Of a stretch of 15,132 nucleotides of DNA, positions 7,548-14,494 are shown in pieces. The position numbers and the translations under genes are program-made. The stretch comes from Flavobacterium psychrophilum. Its GTDB lineage: Bacteria > Bacteroidota > Bacteroidia > Flavobacteriales > Flavobacteriaceae. Location of the stretch: the NCBI GenBank assembly GCA_945869365.1, contig CAMBOW010000044.1, positions 1 through 15,132 on the forward strand, written 5' to 3'. The notes below the pieces were generated by a model. The model made no database searches, was not told where the DNA came from, and was given only the letters and a program-made list of their open reading frames with translations. Within the stretch, counting starts at the first letter, position 1. The number at the start of each line of letters is the position of its first letter.

Positions 7548-7651
7548 GTTATCACGAAAGCTGGAGGGAATAGACCCGTTGAAAGCTTAGCAACCTCTCG
7601 TCCTATACGAGAAAGGTGCTACATTCTATCCGCCTTGGCGGAGCAGATAAC
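7548..7651 (+). ncRNA. SAM-I riboswitch (S-box) controlling the metH-metF operon
   Basis: The conserved S-box layout is readable in order. P1 is GTTATC at 7548-7553 with GATAAC at 7646-7651. The P2 region follows with the kink-turn-associated AGCTGGAGGGAATAGACCCG at 7559-7578, then GTTGAAAGCTTAGCAACC closing P2 and providing the pseudoknot partner. P3 is TCTCG...CGAGA around 7596-7612, followed by the conserved AAGGTGCTACATTC at 7613-7626. P4 is TCCGCC...GGCGGA at 7628-7642. SAM-I RNAs bind S-adenosylmethionine and normally switch off methionine synthesis and uptake genes. The next genes are the split methionine synthase and metF, a matching regulon. There is no strong hairpin plus T run between the aptamer and the ATG at 7734, so control may be translational or use alternative pairing with the second GATAAC at 7679-7684. 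Confidence 0.95.
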
Positions 7652-7733
7652 CCCCGAGAAATTCTCTCTCCCTTTTCCGATAACTATTGATGCCTACTGA
7701 GCTTGTTTCATTAACCTGACAACTTGCAATCTT

Positions 7734-8717
7734 ATGTTAGCTATTCAAGAAGCGATCAAACAACGCATTCTCGTGCTCGACGGAGCCATGGGAACATTGT
7801 TGCAGCGCAATAATTTTTCAGAAGAAGATTTTAGAGGAAGCCGATTCAAGGAGTTTTTGCATCCACTTAAAGGCAACAACGATTTGTTGTCGATTACCCA
7901 ACCCGAAGCCGTAAAAAAAGTGCACCGCTTGTATTTTGAAGCCGGTGCCGATATTGTAGAAACCAATACTTTTTCGTCTACTACCATAGGTATGGCCGAT
8001 TACCATTTGGAAGACTTGGTCTACGAATTAAATTACCAATCGGCCAAAATTGCCCGCGAAGTAGCCAACGAATTTACCGACAAACCCCGTTATGTTGCGG
8101 GCTCCATTGGGCCAACGAATCGAACTGCTTCGATGTCACCCGATGTGAATGATCCCGGTTTCCGAGCCGTCACCTTTGATGAACTGTGCATTGCCTACAC
8201 ACAACAAGTGGAAGCCCTCATAGATGGTGGTTGTGATGTATTGTTGGTAGAAACTATCTTTGATACGCTCAACGCCAAGGCTGCTTTGTTTGCCATAGAA
8301 GAGGTAAAAGAAGCCCGAAAGTTAGACATTCCAGTTATGGTGTCGGGAACCATTACCGATGCCTCTGGCCGAACGCTATCGGGGCAAACGGTAGAAGCTT
8401 TTTTGATTTCGATTTCGCACATTCCTTTATTGAGTATTGGCTTTAATTGTGCCTTGGGCGCCGATCAATTGAAGCCTTATTTGTCGCGTTTGGCCATGAA
8501 TACCCAATTGAATATTTCGGCCCATCCCAATGCGGGCTTGCCCAATGCCTTTGGCCAATACGACCAAACTCCCGAAGAAATGCAAGCGCTGATTAAATCG
8601 TATTTGCAAGATAATTTGATCAATATTATTGGTGGATGTTGTGGCACAACTCCGGAGCATATTAAAGCGATTGCCGATGTGGCGAAGGAGTTTAAGCCGA
8701 GAGGGTTTAGGTTGTAG
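7734..8717 (+). CDS. metH: Methionine synthase, homocysteine-binding subunit (split MetH, N-terminal domain)
   Basis: This 327-residue protein corresponds to the homocysteine S-methyltransferase barrel that forms the first domain of cobalamin-dependent methionine synthase. It carries VLDGAMGTLLQ at 14-24 and ETNTFSST at 76-83. All three zinc-binding cysteines are present: Cys239 in GFNCALGA, and Cys302 and Cys303 in GGCCGTTPEHI. Each is offset by eight from E. coli Cys247, Cys310 and Cys311. The protein ends at KPRGFRL, the linker where the folate domain would begin in full-length MetH. The domain is complete and the split is clean: the stop is genuine and the rest of MetH begins 114 bases downstream under its own ATG. 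It should bind zinc and homocysteine and accept a methyl group from methylcobalamin on the partner protein. The gene is first in an operon behind the SAM-I riboswitch. Confidence 0.95.
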   Translation: MLAIQEAIKQRILVLDGAMGTLLQRNNFSEEDFRGSRFKEFLHPLKGNNDLLSITQPEAVKKVHRLYFEAGADIVETNTFSSTTIGMADYHLEDLVYELNYQSAKIAREVANEFTDKPRYVAGSIGPTNRTASMSPDVNDPGFRAVTFDELCIAYTQQVEALIDGGCDVLLVETIFDTLNAKAALFAIEEVKEARKLDIPVMVSGTITDASGRTLSGQTVEAFLISISHIPLLSIGFNCALGADQLKPYLSRLAMNTQLNISAHPNAGLPNAFGQYDQTPEEMQALIKSYLQDNLINIIGGCCGTTPEHIKAIADVAKEFKPRGFRL

Positions 8718-8731
8718 GTAGTAGGTTTTAG

Positions 8732-8810
8732 GTTTACTCCGCTCCGCTTCGTCGGTTCGTCCCGAAGCTTCGGGACTCGGGTCAGGTTTCAGGTTTCAGG
8801 TTTCAGGTTT
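8732..8810 (+). repeat. Intergenic repeat, copy 1, with 18-base palindrome and AGGTTTC tandem array
   Basis: This element fills the gap between the two metH genes. By eye, positions 8732-8797 align without gaps to 11531-11596, with 58 of 66 identical. It contains a perfect 18-base palindrome at 8759-8776 (GTCCCGAAGCTTCGGGAC), and three tandem AGGTTTC units at 8784-8804 with a partial fourth. A degenerate TAGGTTT-like tract (8708-8731) precedes it and runs back into the last codons of the upstream gene. In RNA the palindrome would fold into a stem-loop, which could affect transcript stability between cistrons. It resembles a dispersed intergenic repeat family; genome-wide copy number cannot be judged from this window. 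Confidence 0.85.
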
Positions 8811-8831
8811 TTTAAAAAGGATAATAAATGT

Positions 8832-11519
8832 ATGAATAATGTAGTTGCAAAATATTTAAAACTCTCCGGTTTGGAACCGCTAGTCGTTACGCCCGAAAGT
8901 AATTTCATCAACGTGGGTGAACGCACCAATGTGACCGGTTCGCGCAAATTTTTGCGATTAATCAAAGAAGAAAATTACGAAGAAGCGCTTACTGTAGCTA
9001 GAGAACAGGTAGAAGGTGGCGCACAAATTATCGACGTCAATATGGACGAGGGGATGCTTGATGGGGTGTATGCGATGACCAAATTCCTTAACTTAATTGC
9101 CGCTGAGCCCGATATTGCCCGTGTTCCTGTGATGATTGACAGCTCGAAATGGGAAATCATCGAAGCCGGATTAAAAGTGATACAAGGCAAAGGGATTGTC
9201 AATTCGATCTCATTAAAAGAAGGCAAAGACCTTTTTATTCACCATGCCAAACTCATTCAGCGTTACGGTGCCGCAGTAATTGTGATGGCATTTGACGAAA
9301 AAGGCCAAGCCGATACCTACCAGCGCCGCATCGAAATTTGCAAAAGAAGTTATGATATCTTGGTTCAGGAAGTACATTTTCAGGCCGAAGACATCATTTT
9401 TGACCCCAATATTTTTCCGGTAGCGACCGGTATGGACGAACACAAACTGAATGCCCTCGACTTTTTTAAAGCCACCCAATGGATCCGACAAAATTTGCCA
9501 TATGCCGGCATTTCGGGCGGCGTAAGCAATGTGTCTTTTTCTTTTCGTGGGAATGACAAAGTGCGCGAAGCCATGCATTCGGCTTTTTTATACCACGCCA
9601 TACAACACGGAATGACCATGGGGATTGTAAACCCAGAAATGTTAGAAATTTATGACCAGATTGACCCTATATTATTAGAGCATGTCGAGGATGTCTTACT
9701 CAACCGTCGCGTCGATGCTACCGAGCGTTTATTGGATTTAGCCGAAAGTTTTAAAGGAATTGCAACTGGAACAACGGGAGTAAAAGGAGGCTTGGAATGG
9801 CGCGAGGGTTCGGTTCAAGAACGACTCACACATTCCTTGGTGAAAGGCATTGACGAATTCATAGAAGTGGATGTAGAAGAAGCCCGAATTGGCGCAGCCA
9901 AAGCCATCGAGGTAATCGAAATCAATTTGATGGCAGGTATGAACGTGGTAGGGGATTTATTTGGCAGCGGAAAAATGTTCTTGCCGCAAGTCGTCAAATC
10001 GGCGCGGGTGATGAAAAAAGCGGTGGCGTATTTGCTACCCTACATCGAAGCCCAAAAAGAAGGCAAATCGTCTTCGGCTGGAAAAGTGCTAATGGCCACC
10101 GTAAAAGGCGACGTACACGACATCGGTAAAAACATCGTGTCGGTAGTATTGGCCTGCAATAATTTTGAAATTATCGATTTGGGCGTGATGGTGCCACCCG
10201 AAAAAATTATCGAAACGGCCCAACGCGAGCAAGTCGATATCATTGGATTGAGCGGATTGATTACACCTTCCTTAGACGAAATGGTGTATTTGGCCAAAGA
10301 AATGGAAAAATTAAACATCCGTATTCCCATTATGATTGGCGGAGCAACCACTTCGCGTGCACATACTGCCGTAAAAATTGCCCCCGAATATTCGGCCACG
10401 GTGGTGCATGTAAACGATGCTTCACGCGCGGTTACCGTAGCCAGTAATTTGCTGCAGAACGAAACCAAAGAAAGTTATACGTCGGCCATTCGTTCCGAAT
10501 ACGATCAGCTGCGCGAAGGCTATTTGAGTCGCAGTCGCGATAAAAATTTCTTGTCTATTGAAGCGGCACGAAAAAACAAATTGCAGTTGGATTTTGATGC
10601 GTATATGCCTGTGAAACCAAATTTTATTGGAAGCAAAACGGTTGATGTAGAATTGTCTCAATTGGTAGAGTACATCGATTGGACTCCGTTTTTTCAATCT
10701 TGGGAATTGTATGGCAAATACCCGGCTATCTTAACCGATGAGGTGGTGGGCGAACAAGCCACCGCTTTATTTGCCGATGCCCAAAATATGCTGCGCCAAA
10801 TTGTGACCGAAAAATGGTTTACAGCCAAAGGAATACTCGGAATTTTTCCGGCCAACACCGTCAACGACGACGACATCGAACTACTGCCTACTGCCTACCA
10901 CCCACAACCTATAACCTTCTTAACCCTCCGTCAGCAATCTCAAAAAACGGCCGGCGCGCCCAACATTGCCTTGGCCGATTTTATTGCACCCAAAGAAAGC
11001 AACAAGCAAGATTATATGGGCTGTTTTTGTGTAACGACGGGTTTTGGCGTAGAAGAAAAAGCCATTCATTTCGAAAAACAATTGGACGACTACAACTCAA
11101 TTTTAGTCAAAGCCCTCGCCGATCGATTGGCCGAAGCCTTTGCCGAATACTTGCATTTGCAGGTCCGCAAAGAAATTTGGGGGTATGCAACTGCCGAACG
11201 ATTATCTAATGTGGAGTTGATACAGGAAGAATACACAGGCATACGTCCAGCACCCGGTTATCCGGCCTGTCCCGATCATCTCGAAAAACCAACCATTTGG
11301 AAACTCTTGCAAGTCGAGGAGAGGATTGGTGTAACATTGACCGAAAGCATGGCCATGTGGCCGGCTTCTTCCGTTTCGGGTTATTATTTTGCCCATCCCG
11401 AAAGCAAGTATTTTGGCTTGGGAAAAATAAAATCCGATCAGGTAGTTGACTACGCCAAACGAAGAAACATCAGTACCGAAGTAGCCACAAAATGGCTTGC
11501 GCCTAATATAGCAGATTAA
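8832..11519 (+). CDS. metH: Cobalamin-dependent methionine synthase, folate/B12/AdoMet subunit (split MetH)
   Basis: This 895-residue protein matches E. coli MetH from its folate domain to the C-terminus. The pterin-binding barrel spans about 12-310 ([50 protein letters not shown]). The cap and cobalamin domain spans about 325-560, with [10 protein letters not shown] at 427-436, in which His429 is the expected lower axial ligand to cobalt, and [15 protein letters not shown] further on. The AdoMet reactivation domain spans about 575-890 ([12 protein letters not shown] from Arg805, [25 protein letters not shown]). It should carry the methyl group from 5-methyl-tetrahydrofolate on cobalamin to homocysteine bound by the separate subunit encoded upstream. 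The ATG at 8832 is chosen over the out-of-frame ATG at 8828, which stops after three codons. A repeat-like segment at 10881-10916 lies in a poorly conserved stretch of the AdoMet domain. Confidence 0.97.
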   Translation: MNNVVAKYLKLSGLEPLVVTPESNFINVGERTNVTGSRKFLRLIKEENYEEALTVAREQVEGGAQIIDVNMDEGMLDGVYAMTKFLNLIAAEPDIARVPVMIDSSKWEIIEAGLKVIQGKGIVNSISLKEGKDLFIHHAKLIQRYGAAVIVMAFDEKGQADTYQRRIEICKRSYDILVQEVHFQAEDIIFDPNIFPVATGMDEHKLNALDFFKATQWIRQNLPYAGISGGVSNVSFSFRGNDKVREAMHSAFLYHAIQHGMTMGIVNPEMLEIYDQIDPILLEHVEDVLLNRRVDATERLLDLAESFKGIATGTTGVKGGLEWREGSVQERLTHSLVKGIDEFIEVDVEEARIGAAKAIEVIEINLMAGMNVVGDLFGSGKMFLPQVVKSARVMKKAVAYLLPYIEAQKEGKSSSAGKVLMATVKGDVHDIGKNIVSVVLACNNFEIIDLGVMVPPEKIIETAQREQVDIIGLSGLITPSLDEMVYLAKEMEKLNIRIPIMIGGATTSRAHTAVKIAPEYSATVVHVNDASRAVTVASNLLQNETKESYTSAIRSEYDQLREGYLSRSRDKNFLSIEAARKNKLQLDFDAYMPVKPNFIGSKTVDVELSQLVEYIDWTPFFQSWELYGKYPAILTDEVVGEQATALFADAQNMLRQIVTEKWFTAKGILGIFPANTVNDDDIELLPTAYHPQPITFLTLRQQSQKTAGAPNIALADFIAPKESNKQDYMGCFCVTTGFGVEEKAIHFEKQLDDYNSILVKALADRLAEAFAEYLHLQVRKEIWGYATAERLSNVELIQEEYTGIRPAPGYPACPDHLEKPTIWKLLQVEERIGVTLTESMAMWPASSVSGYYFAHPESKYFGLGKIKSDQVVDYAKRRNISTEVATKWLAPNIAD
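10881..10916 (-). repeat. Repeat-like segment inside the metH coding sequence
   Basis: The plus strand has a run with tandem CTACTGC and CTGCCTAC units followed by CCACCCACAACC. Its reverse complement contains AGGTTGTGGGTGGTAGG (10894-10910), which matches AGGTTGTAGGTAGTAGG at 8709-8725 in 15 of 17 positions. It encodes [11 protein letters not shown] in frame, in a region where E. coli MetH is not conserved. It looks like a fragment of the same intergenic repeat family in reverse orientation, but the match is short. Confidence 0.5.
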
Positions 11520-11530
11520 ATTTGTTTCAA

Positions 11531-11596
11531 GTTTATTCCGCTGCGCTTCATCTGTTCATCCCGAAGTTTCGGGACTCGAGTCAAGTTTCAGGTTTC
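11531..11596 (+). repeat. Intergenic repeat, copy 2, between metH and metF
   Basis: This is the diverged second copy of the element at 8732-8797, with 58 of 66 positions identical by eye and no gaps. The palindromic core at 11560-11573 (CCCGAAGTTTCGGG) differs from copy 1 by one base in the middle, where an RNA hairpin loop would be, so the stem is retained. The AGGTTTC array is shortened. The copy lies in the same orientation as copy 1 and fills most of the gap before metF. Confidence 0.85.
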
Positions 11597-11633
11597 AAGT
11601 TGAAAATATAAAGCATAAATCAGAACACTACTA

Positions 11634-12590
11634 ATGAAAGTAACCCAACACATCGACAACGCCAAAGGAAATCCTTTATTTTCCTTCGAGATTTTGCCGC
11701 CTCTAAAAGGTCAAAACATCCAATCTATTTTTGACAACATTGACCCCTTAATGGAGTTCAAACCGCCCTTTATAGACGTGACCTATCACCGCGAGGAATA
11801 TGAATTTAAGGAATTACCCAGTGGCTTGTTGCAAAAAAAGGTTGTAAAAAAACGTCCCGGAACGGTGGGCATTTGCGCGGGCATTCAAAACAAATACAAC
11901 GTCGATGCCATTCCGCATATTTTGTGTGGAGGATTTACCAAAGAAGACACCGAAAATTTGTTGATTGATTTGGATTTCTTGGGCATAGACAATGTAGTGG
12001 CCTTGCGCGGTGATGCCTTGAAAAACGAAATCTATTTTAAAGCCGAAAAAGACGGCAACGAATATGCCAGCGAATTGGTGACCCAAATCAGCAACTTGAA
12101 CAAGGGAATTTACTTGGACGAAGATTTAAAAAATTCGGCCCAAACCAATTTTTGTATTGGTGTTTCGGGTTATCCGGAGAAACATATGGAAGCCCCCAGT
12201 TTTGATAGCGACATTCATTTCTTGAAACAAAAAATTCAAAACGGCGCCGATTACATTATTACCCAAATGTTTTTTGACAACCAAAAATTCTTTGATTTTG
12301 TAACCAAATGCCGACAAGAAGGCATCACAGTTCCCATCATTCCGGGCTTGAAGCCCTTGGCCACCAAAAAACAATTGAACCAAATACCCTTGCGTTTCAG
12401 TATAGATTTGCCCGACCAACTCATCATGGAGGTGGTGAAAGCCAAAGATAACGAGGCTGTGCGGCAAATAGGAATTGAATGGTGCACCGCACAGAGCAAA
12501 GAACTTTTGGCTGCTGGAATTCCGGTTTTGCATTATTATTCGATGGGCAAGTCTGATAACATCAAACAAATTGCCCAAGCAATGTTTTAA
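11634..12590 (+). CDS. metF: 5,10-methylenetetrahydrofolate reductase
   Basis: MetF reduces 5,10-methylene-tetrahydrofolate to 5-methyl-tetrahydrofolate with NAD(P)H and FAD, supplying the methyl donor for MetH. The 318-residue protein has the expected N-terminal FSFEILPPLKG motif with Glu19 at the position of catalytic E. coli Glu28. It continues with FIDVTYHREEY, NVVALRGDALKNE (flavin and folate binding), CIGVSGYPEKHMEAPSFDSDIHFLKQKIQNGADYIITQMFFDNQKFFDF and IPIIPGLKPL, and ends HYYSMGKSDNIKQIAQAMF. The length is usual for bacterial MetF, without the eukaryotic regulatory domain. It is the third gene behind the SAM-I riboswitch, starting 114 bases after the metH stop with repeat copy 2 in between, and is probably co-transcribed with both metH genes. 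No separate promoter was recognised in that gap. No terminator was seen after it; the next gene has its own -7 element. Confidence 0.97.
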   Translation: MKVTQHIDNAKGNPLFSFEILPPLKGQNIQSIFDNIDPLMEFKPPFIDVTYHREEYEFKELPSGLLQKKVVKKRPGTVGICAGIQNKYNVDAIPHILCGGFTKEDTENLLIDLDFLGIDNVVALRGDALKNEIYFKAEKDGNEYASELVTQISNLNKGIYLDEDLKNSAQTNFCIGVSGYPEKHMEAPSFDSDIHFLKQKIQNGADYIITQMFFDNQKFFDFVTKCRQEGITVPIIPGLKPLATKKQLNQIPLRFSIDLPDQLIMEVVKAKDNEAVRQIGIEWCTAQSKELLAAGIPVLHYYSMGKSDNIKQIAQAMF

Positions 12591-12599
12591 AAAATAGAA

Positions 12600-12607
12600 T
12601 ATATTTG
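12600..12607 (+). promoter_or_regulatory. Candidate -7 element for the acyloxyacyl hydrolase gene
   Basis: TATATTTG matches TAnnTTTG exactly and lies 17 bases before the ATG at 12624, giving a very short leader. A TTG at 12571-12573 is 26 bases upstream, longer than the usual spacing, so the -33 half is uncertain. The element begins ten bases after the metF stop and would allow expression independent of the SAM-I switch. Confidence 0.5.
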
Positions 12608-12623
12608 CTGTCAAAATTCCCGC

Positions 12624-13715
12624 ATGAAGCAATTACTACTAGGTAGCTTACTATTGCTGTGTTCATTGAGTTGGGCGCAAGAAAAGTCTAAACCTTTTGC
12701 GTTAGAAGCGGCCGTACTTCGCGGAAACGTATTGCTGCATTCGCCCTATATTCCTCAATTCATGACGGGTCATCCCGACGGGTTTATGTTGAGTTATGCC
12801 CACAAATCAACCGGGCAAAACGAATGGGAATCTACCTACAACTTCCCCGATTATGGACTTTATTTTTTGTACCAAGATTTTAAAAATACCACCCTGGGTT
12901 TCAACTCGGCGGTGGGCGGATTTTATAAATTTTATTTTGCCAACCGACACCTAAGTTTAAAAATTGCCCAAGGTTTAGCGATGACTACCAATCCGTATGA
13001 CCGGGTAACTAATAGTAAAAATCGTGCATTTGGATCACGATTCATGGGCAACACCGATTTTGTGTTTGGGTATACCCGCGATAATATTTTGGGTAATTTG
13101 GGAATTGATTTGGGCTTGTTTTTTACACATTATTCCAACGGACGAATCAAATCACCCAATAGCGGCATCAATACCTACGGACTCAATTTGGGCGTGCACT
13201 ATGACATTCATCCGGTTACATTGCCTAAAACTACGGCATCAACCACCACCAAATTTACAGAACCTATCAAGTACAATTTCATACTCCGCACCGGAATTAA
13301 CGAGAGCCCTAGCATAGGCAGTGGACAAAAACCATTCTATCATGTGGGCGTGTTTGTTGATAAACGTTTGGGCAGGAAAAACGCAATACAGCTAGGTTCT
13401 GAAGTGTTTTTTACGCTGTCAAATCAGGAGTACATTCGCTACAAAGCCATTGCCTTTCCCGAATTGAATCTTGACCCCAATACCGATTACAAACGCGTGG
13501 GCATTTTTGTAGGACATGAATTGTTTATCAACCGGCTATCACTCGAAGCACAATTGGGCTATTATGTCTACGAGCCCTATAAAATGGATATTTCTATGTA
13601 TGATCGCTTGGGGATGAAGTATTATGTTACCAAAAACTGTTTTGTTGGACTGGGCGTAAAAACGCATGGTCTTATGGCCGAAGCCACCGAATTTGCCCTG
13701 GGCATCCGATTATAA
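12624..13715 (+). CDS. Acyloxyacyl hydrolase family protein (PagL-like lipid A deacylase homologue)
   Basis: This 363-residue protein has a signal peptide (residues 1-19, ending LSWAQ) and beta-barrel-like strands. It carries the PagL signature THYSNGRIKSPNSGINTYGLNLG, with His169 and Ser171 at the positions of the catalytic His and Ser. PagL proteins are outer-membrane enzymes that remove an acyl chain from lipid A. In PagL the third catalytic residue is a Glu 12 positions after the Ser; here that position is Asn183, so the classical triad is incomplete. Bacteroidetes relatives share this HxSN...PNxGxNxYG form, as I recall. It is also roughly twice the length of PagL, with extra C-terminal strands after about residue 200. 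Lipid A or another envelope lipid is the inferred substrate; enzymatic activity is not certain. The GIN-domain lipoprotein gene follows 4 bases after the stop. Confidence 0.72.
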   Translation: MKQLLLGSLLLLCSLSWAQEKSKPFALEAAVLRGNVLLHSPYIPQFMTGHPDGFMLSYAHKSTGQNEWESTYNFPDYGLYFLYQDFKNTTLGFNSAVGGFYKFYFANRHLSLKIAQGLAMTTNPYDRVTNSKNRAFGSRFMGNTDFVFGYTRDNILGNLGIDLGLFFTHYSNGRIKSPNSGINTYGLNLGVHYDIHPVTLPKTTASTTTKFTEPIKYNFILRTGINESPSIGSGQKPFYHVGVFVDKRLGRKNAIQLGSEVFFTLSNQEYIRYKAIAFPELNLDPNTDYKRVGIFVGHELFINRLSLEAQLGYYVYEPYKMDISMYDRLGMKYYVTKNCFVGLGVKTHGLMAEATEFALGIRL

Positions 13716-13719
13716 AAAT

Positions 13720-14487
13720 ATGAAAACACAACATCGCTTCATTTTACTTTCATTCGTCTGCTTATTGGCTTCCCTAACCGCTTGTTCAGGATTGGATGAT
13801 TGCATCAAATCATCGGGCGCTATGGCCACCAAGCCAATTGATCTGCAAGGGCAAACATTCTCTACTGTTGTAGTCAATCGAGGTATTGCATTGGTGGTGG
13901 AGCAAGGTCCCGTATATGCCATAACAGTAAAAGCAGGTCATAATTTGGTTGATGACATCCAAGTGCAAATTTCAAATAATATCCTTACCCTAAAAGATGG
14001 AACCAGCTGCAATTGGACGCGCGACTACGGGCAAACAACAATCTATATTACAGCGCCAGACCTCACGCACATCCATTCCAAAACAGAGCTCGATATTACC
14101 TCTGCGGGTGTATTGTCGTTTCCGTATTTGCGTTTGTATGCGATGGATATTTTAGATGGTTATCCGGGTGTGGGAAATGGCGATTTTAGATTAGAGGTAA
14201 ATTGTCCCAACTTAACGATAGAAAACAATGATTTGTCCCGCTATTTTATTCGAGGTTCGGTGCAAAATTTATGGGTAAATTTTTACGAATGTGGTGGCAT
14301 TTTTTACGGCCAAGAGTTAGTAGCCAATGCCATTCAAGTCTACCACCGTGGATCTAATGACCTCTATGTGCATCCGGTAGGATCTATTACGGGATCCATT
14401 TACAATTTGGGGAATATCTATTGCAGTCCTCGTCCGCCCATAGTAAATGTACAAGAGTACTACCGCGGTCATATTTACTTCAATTAA
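13720..14487 (+). CDS. GIN-domain (DUF2807-type) lipoprotein
   Basis: This encodes a 255-residue putative lipoprotein. The signal sequence ends in the lipobox LTAC, making Cys22 the lipidated residue. Residues of about 45-240 form a repetitive beta-rich region starting FSTVVVNRGIALVVEQGP and continuing with LTLKDGTSC, TTIYITAPDLTHIHSKTELDITSAG and LTIENNDLS. This is the pattern of head GIN (DUF2807) auto-transporter-adhesin-like domains, common and functionally uncharacterised in Bacteroidetes. I choose the ATG at 13720 over an in-frame ATG at 13666, which lies inside the previous gene and would bury the signal peptide. It starts 4 bases after the acyloxyacyl hydrolase stop, so both are probably made from one mRNA and both act at the envelope. 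It converges on gldA with only 7 bases between, and no terminator hairpin was seen there. Confidence 0.82.
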   Translation: MKTQHRFILLSFVCLLASLTACSGLDDCIKSSGAMATKPIDLQGQTFSTVVVNRGIALVVEQGPVYAITVKAGHNLVDDIQVQISNNILTLKDGTSCNWTRDYGQTTIYITAPDLTHIHSKTELDITSAGVLSFPYLRLYAMDILDGYPGVGNGDFRLEVNCPNLTIENNDLSRYFIRGSVQNLWVNFYECGGIFYGQELVANAIQVYHRGSNDLYVHPVGSITGSIYNLGNIYCSPRPPIVNVQEYYRGHIYFN

Positions 14488-14494
14488 TCCCGTA

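Noticed and set aside
7656..7666. GAGAAATTCTC as a terminator of the SAM-I leader
   Set aside because: The inverted repeat is too short to form a stable stem and is followed by only four T, so it is not a convincing intrinsic terminator.
8784..8810. Tandem AGGTTTC units as a possible CRISPR array
   Set aside because: The units are 7 bases long and directly abutting with no spacers; this is a short tandem repeat within the intergenic element.
8718..8831. Frameshift or premature stop breaking a single metH gene
   Set aside because: Both halves are complete domains with their own start and stop, and the break is at the natural domain linker with a 114-base spacer, so it is a genuine split and not a pseudogene.
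8828..8839. ATG at 8828 as the start of the second metH gene
   Set aside because: It is out of frame and stops after three codons; the frame starting at 8832 carries the whole protein.
10040..10468. 142-codon minus-strand frame within metH
   Set aside because: It is antisense to the conserved cobalamin-binding domain and shows no independent support.
12126..12632. 168-codon open frame on the minus strand over metF
   Set aside because: It is the antisense shadow of metF, which has unmistakable family motifs; the antisense translation shows no recognisable domain.
13666..13719. Upstream in-frame ATG for the GIN-domain lipoprotein
   Set aside because: It lies inside the acyloxyacyl hydrolase gene and would place 18 extra residues before a clear lipoprotein signal peptide; the ATG at 13720 fits better.
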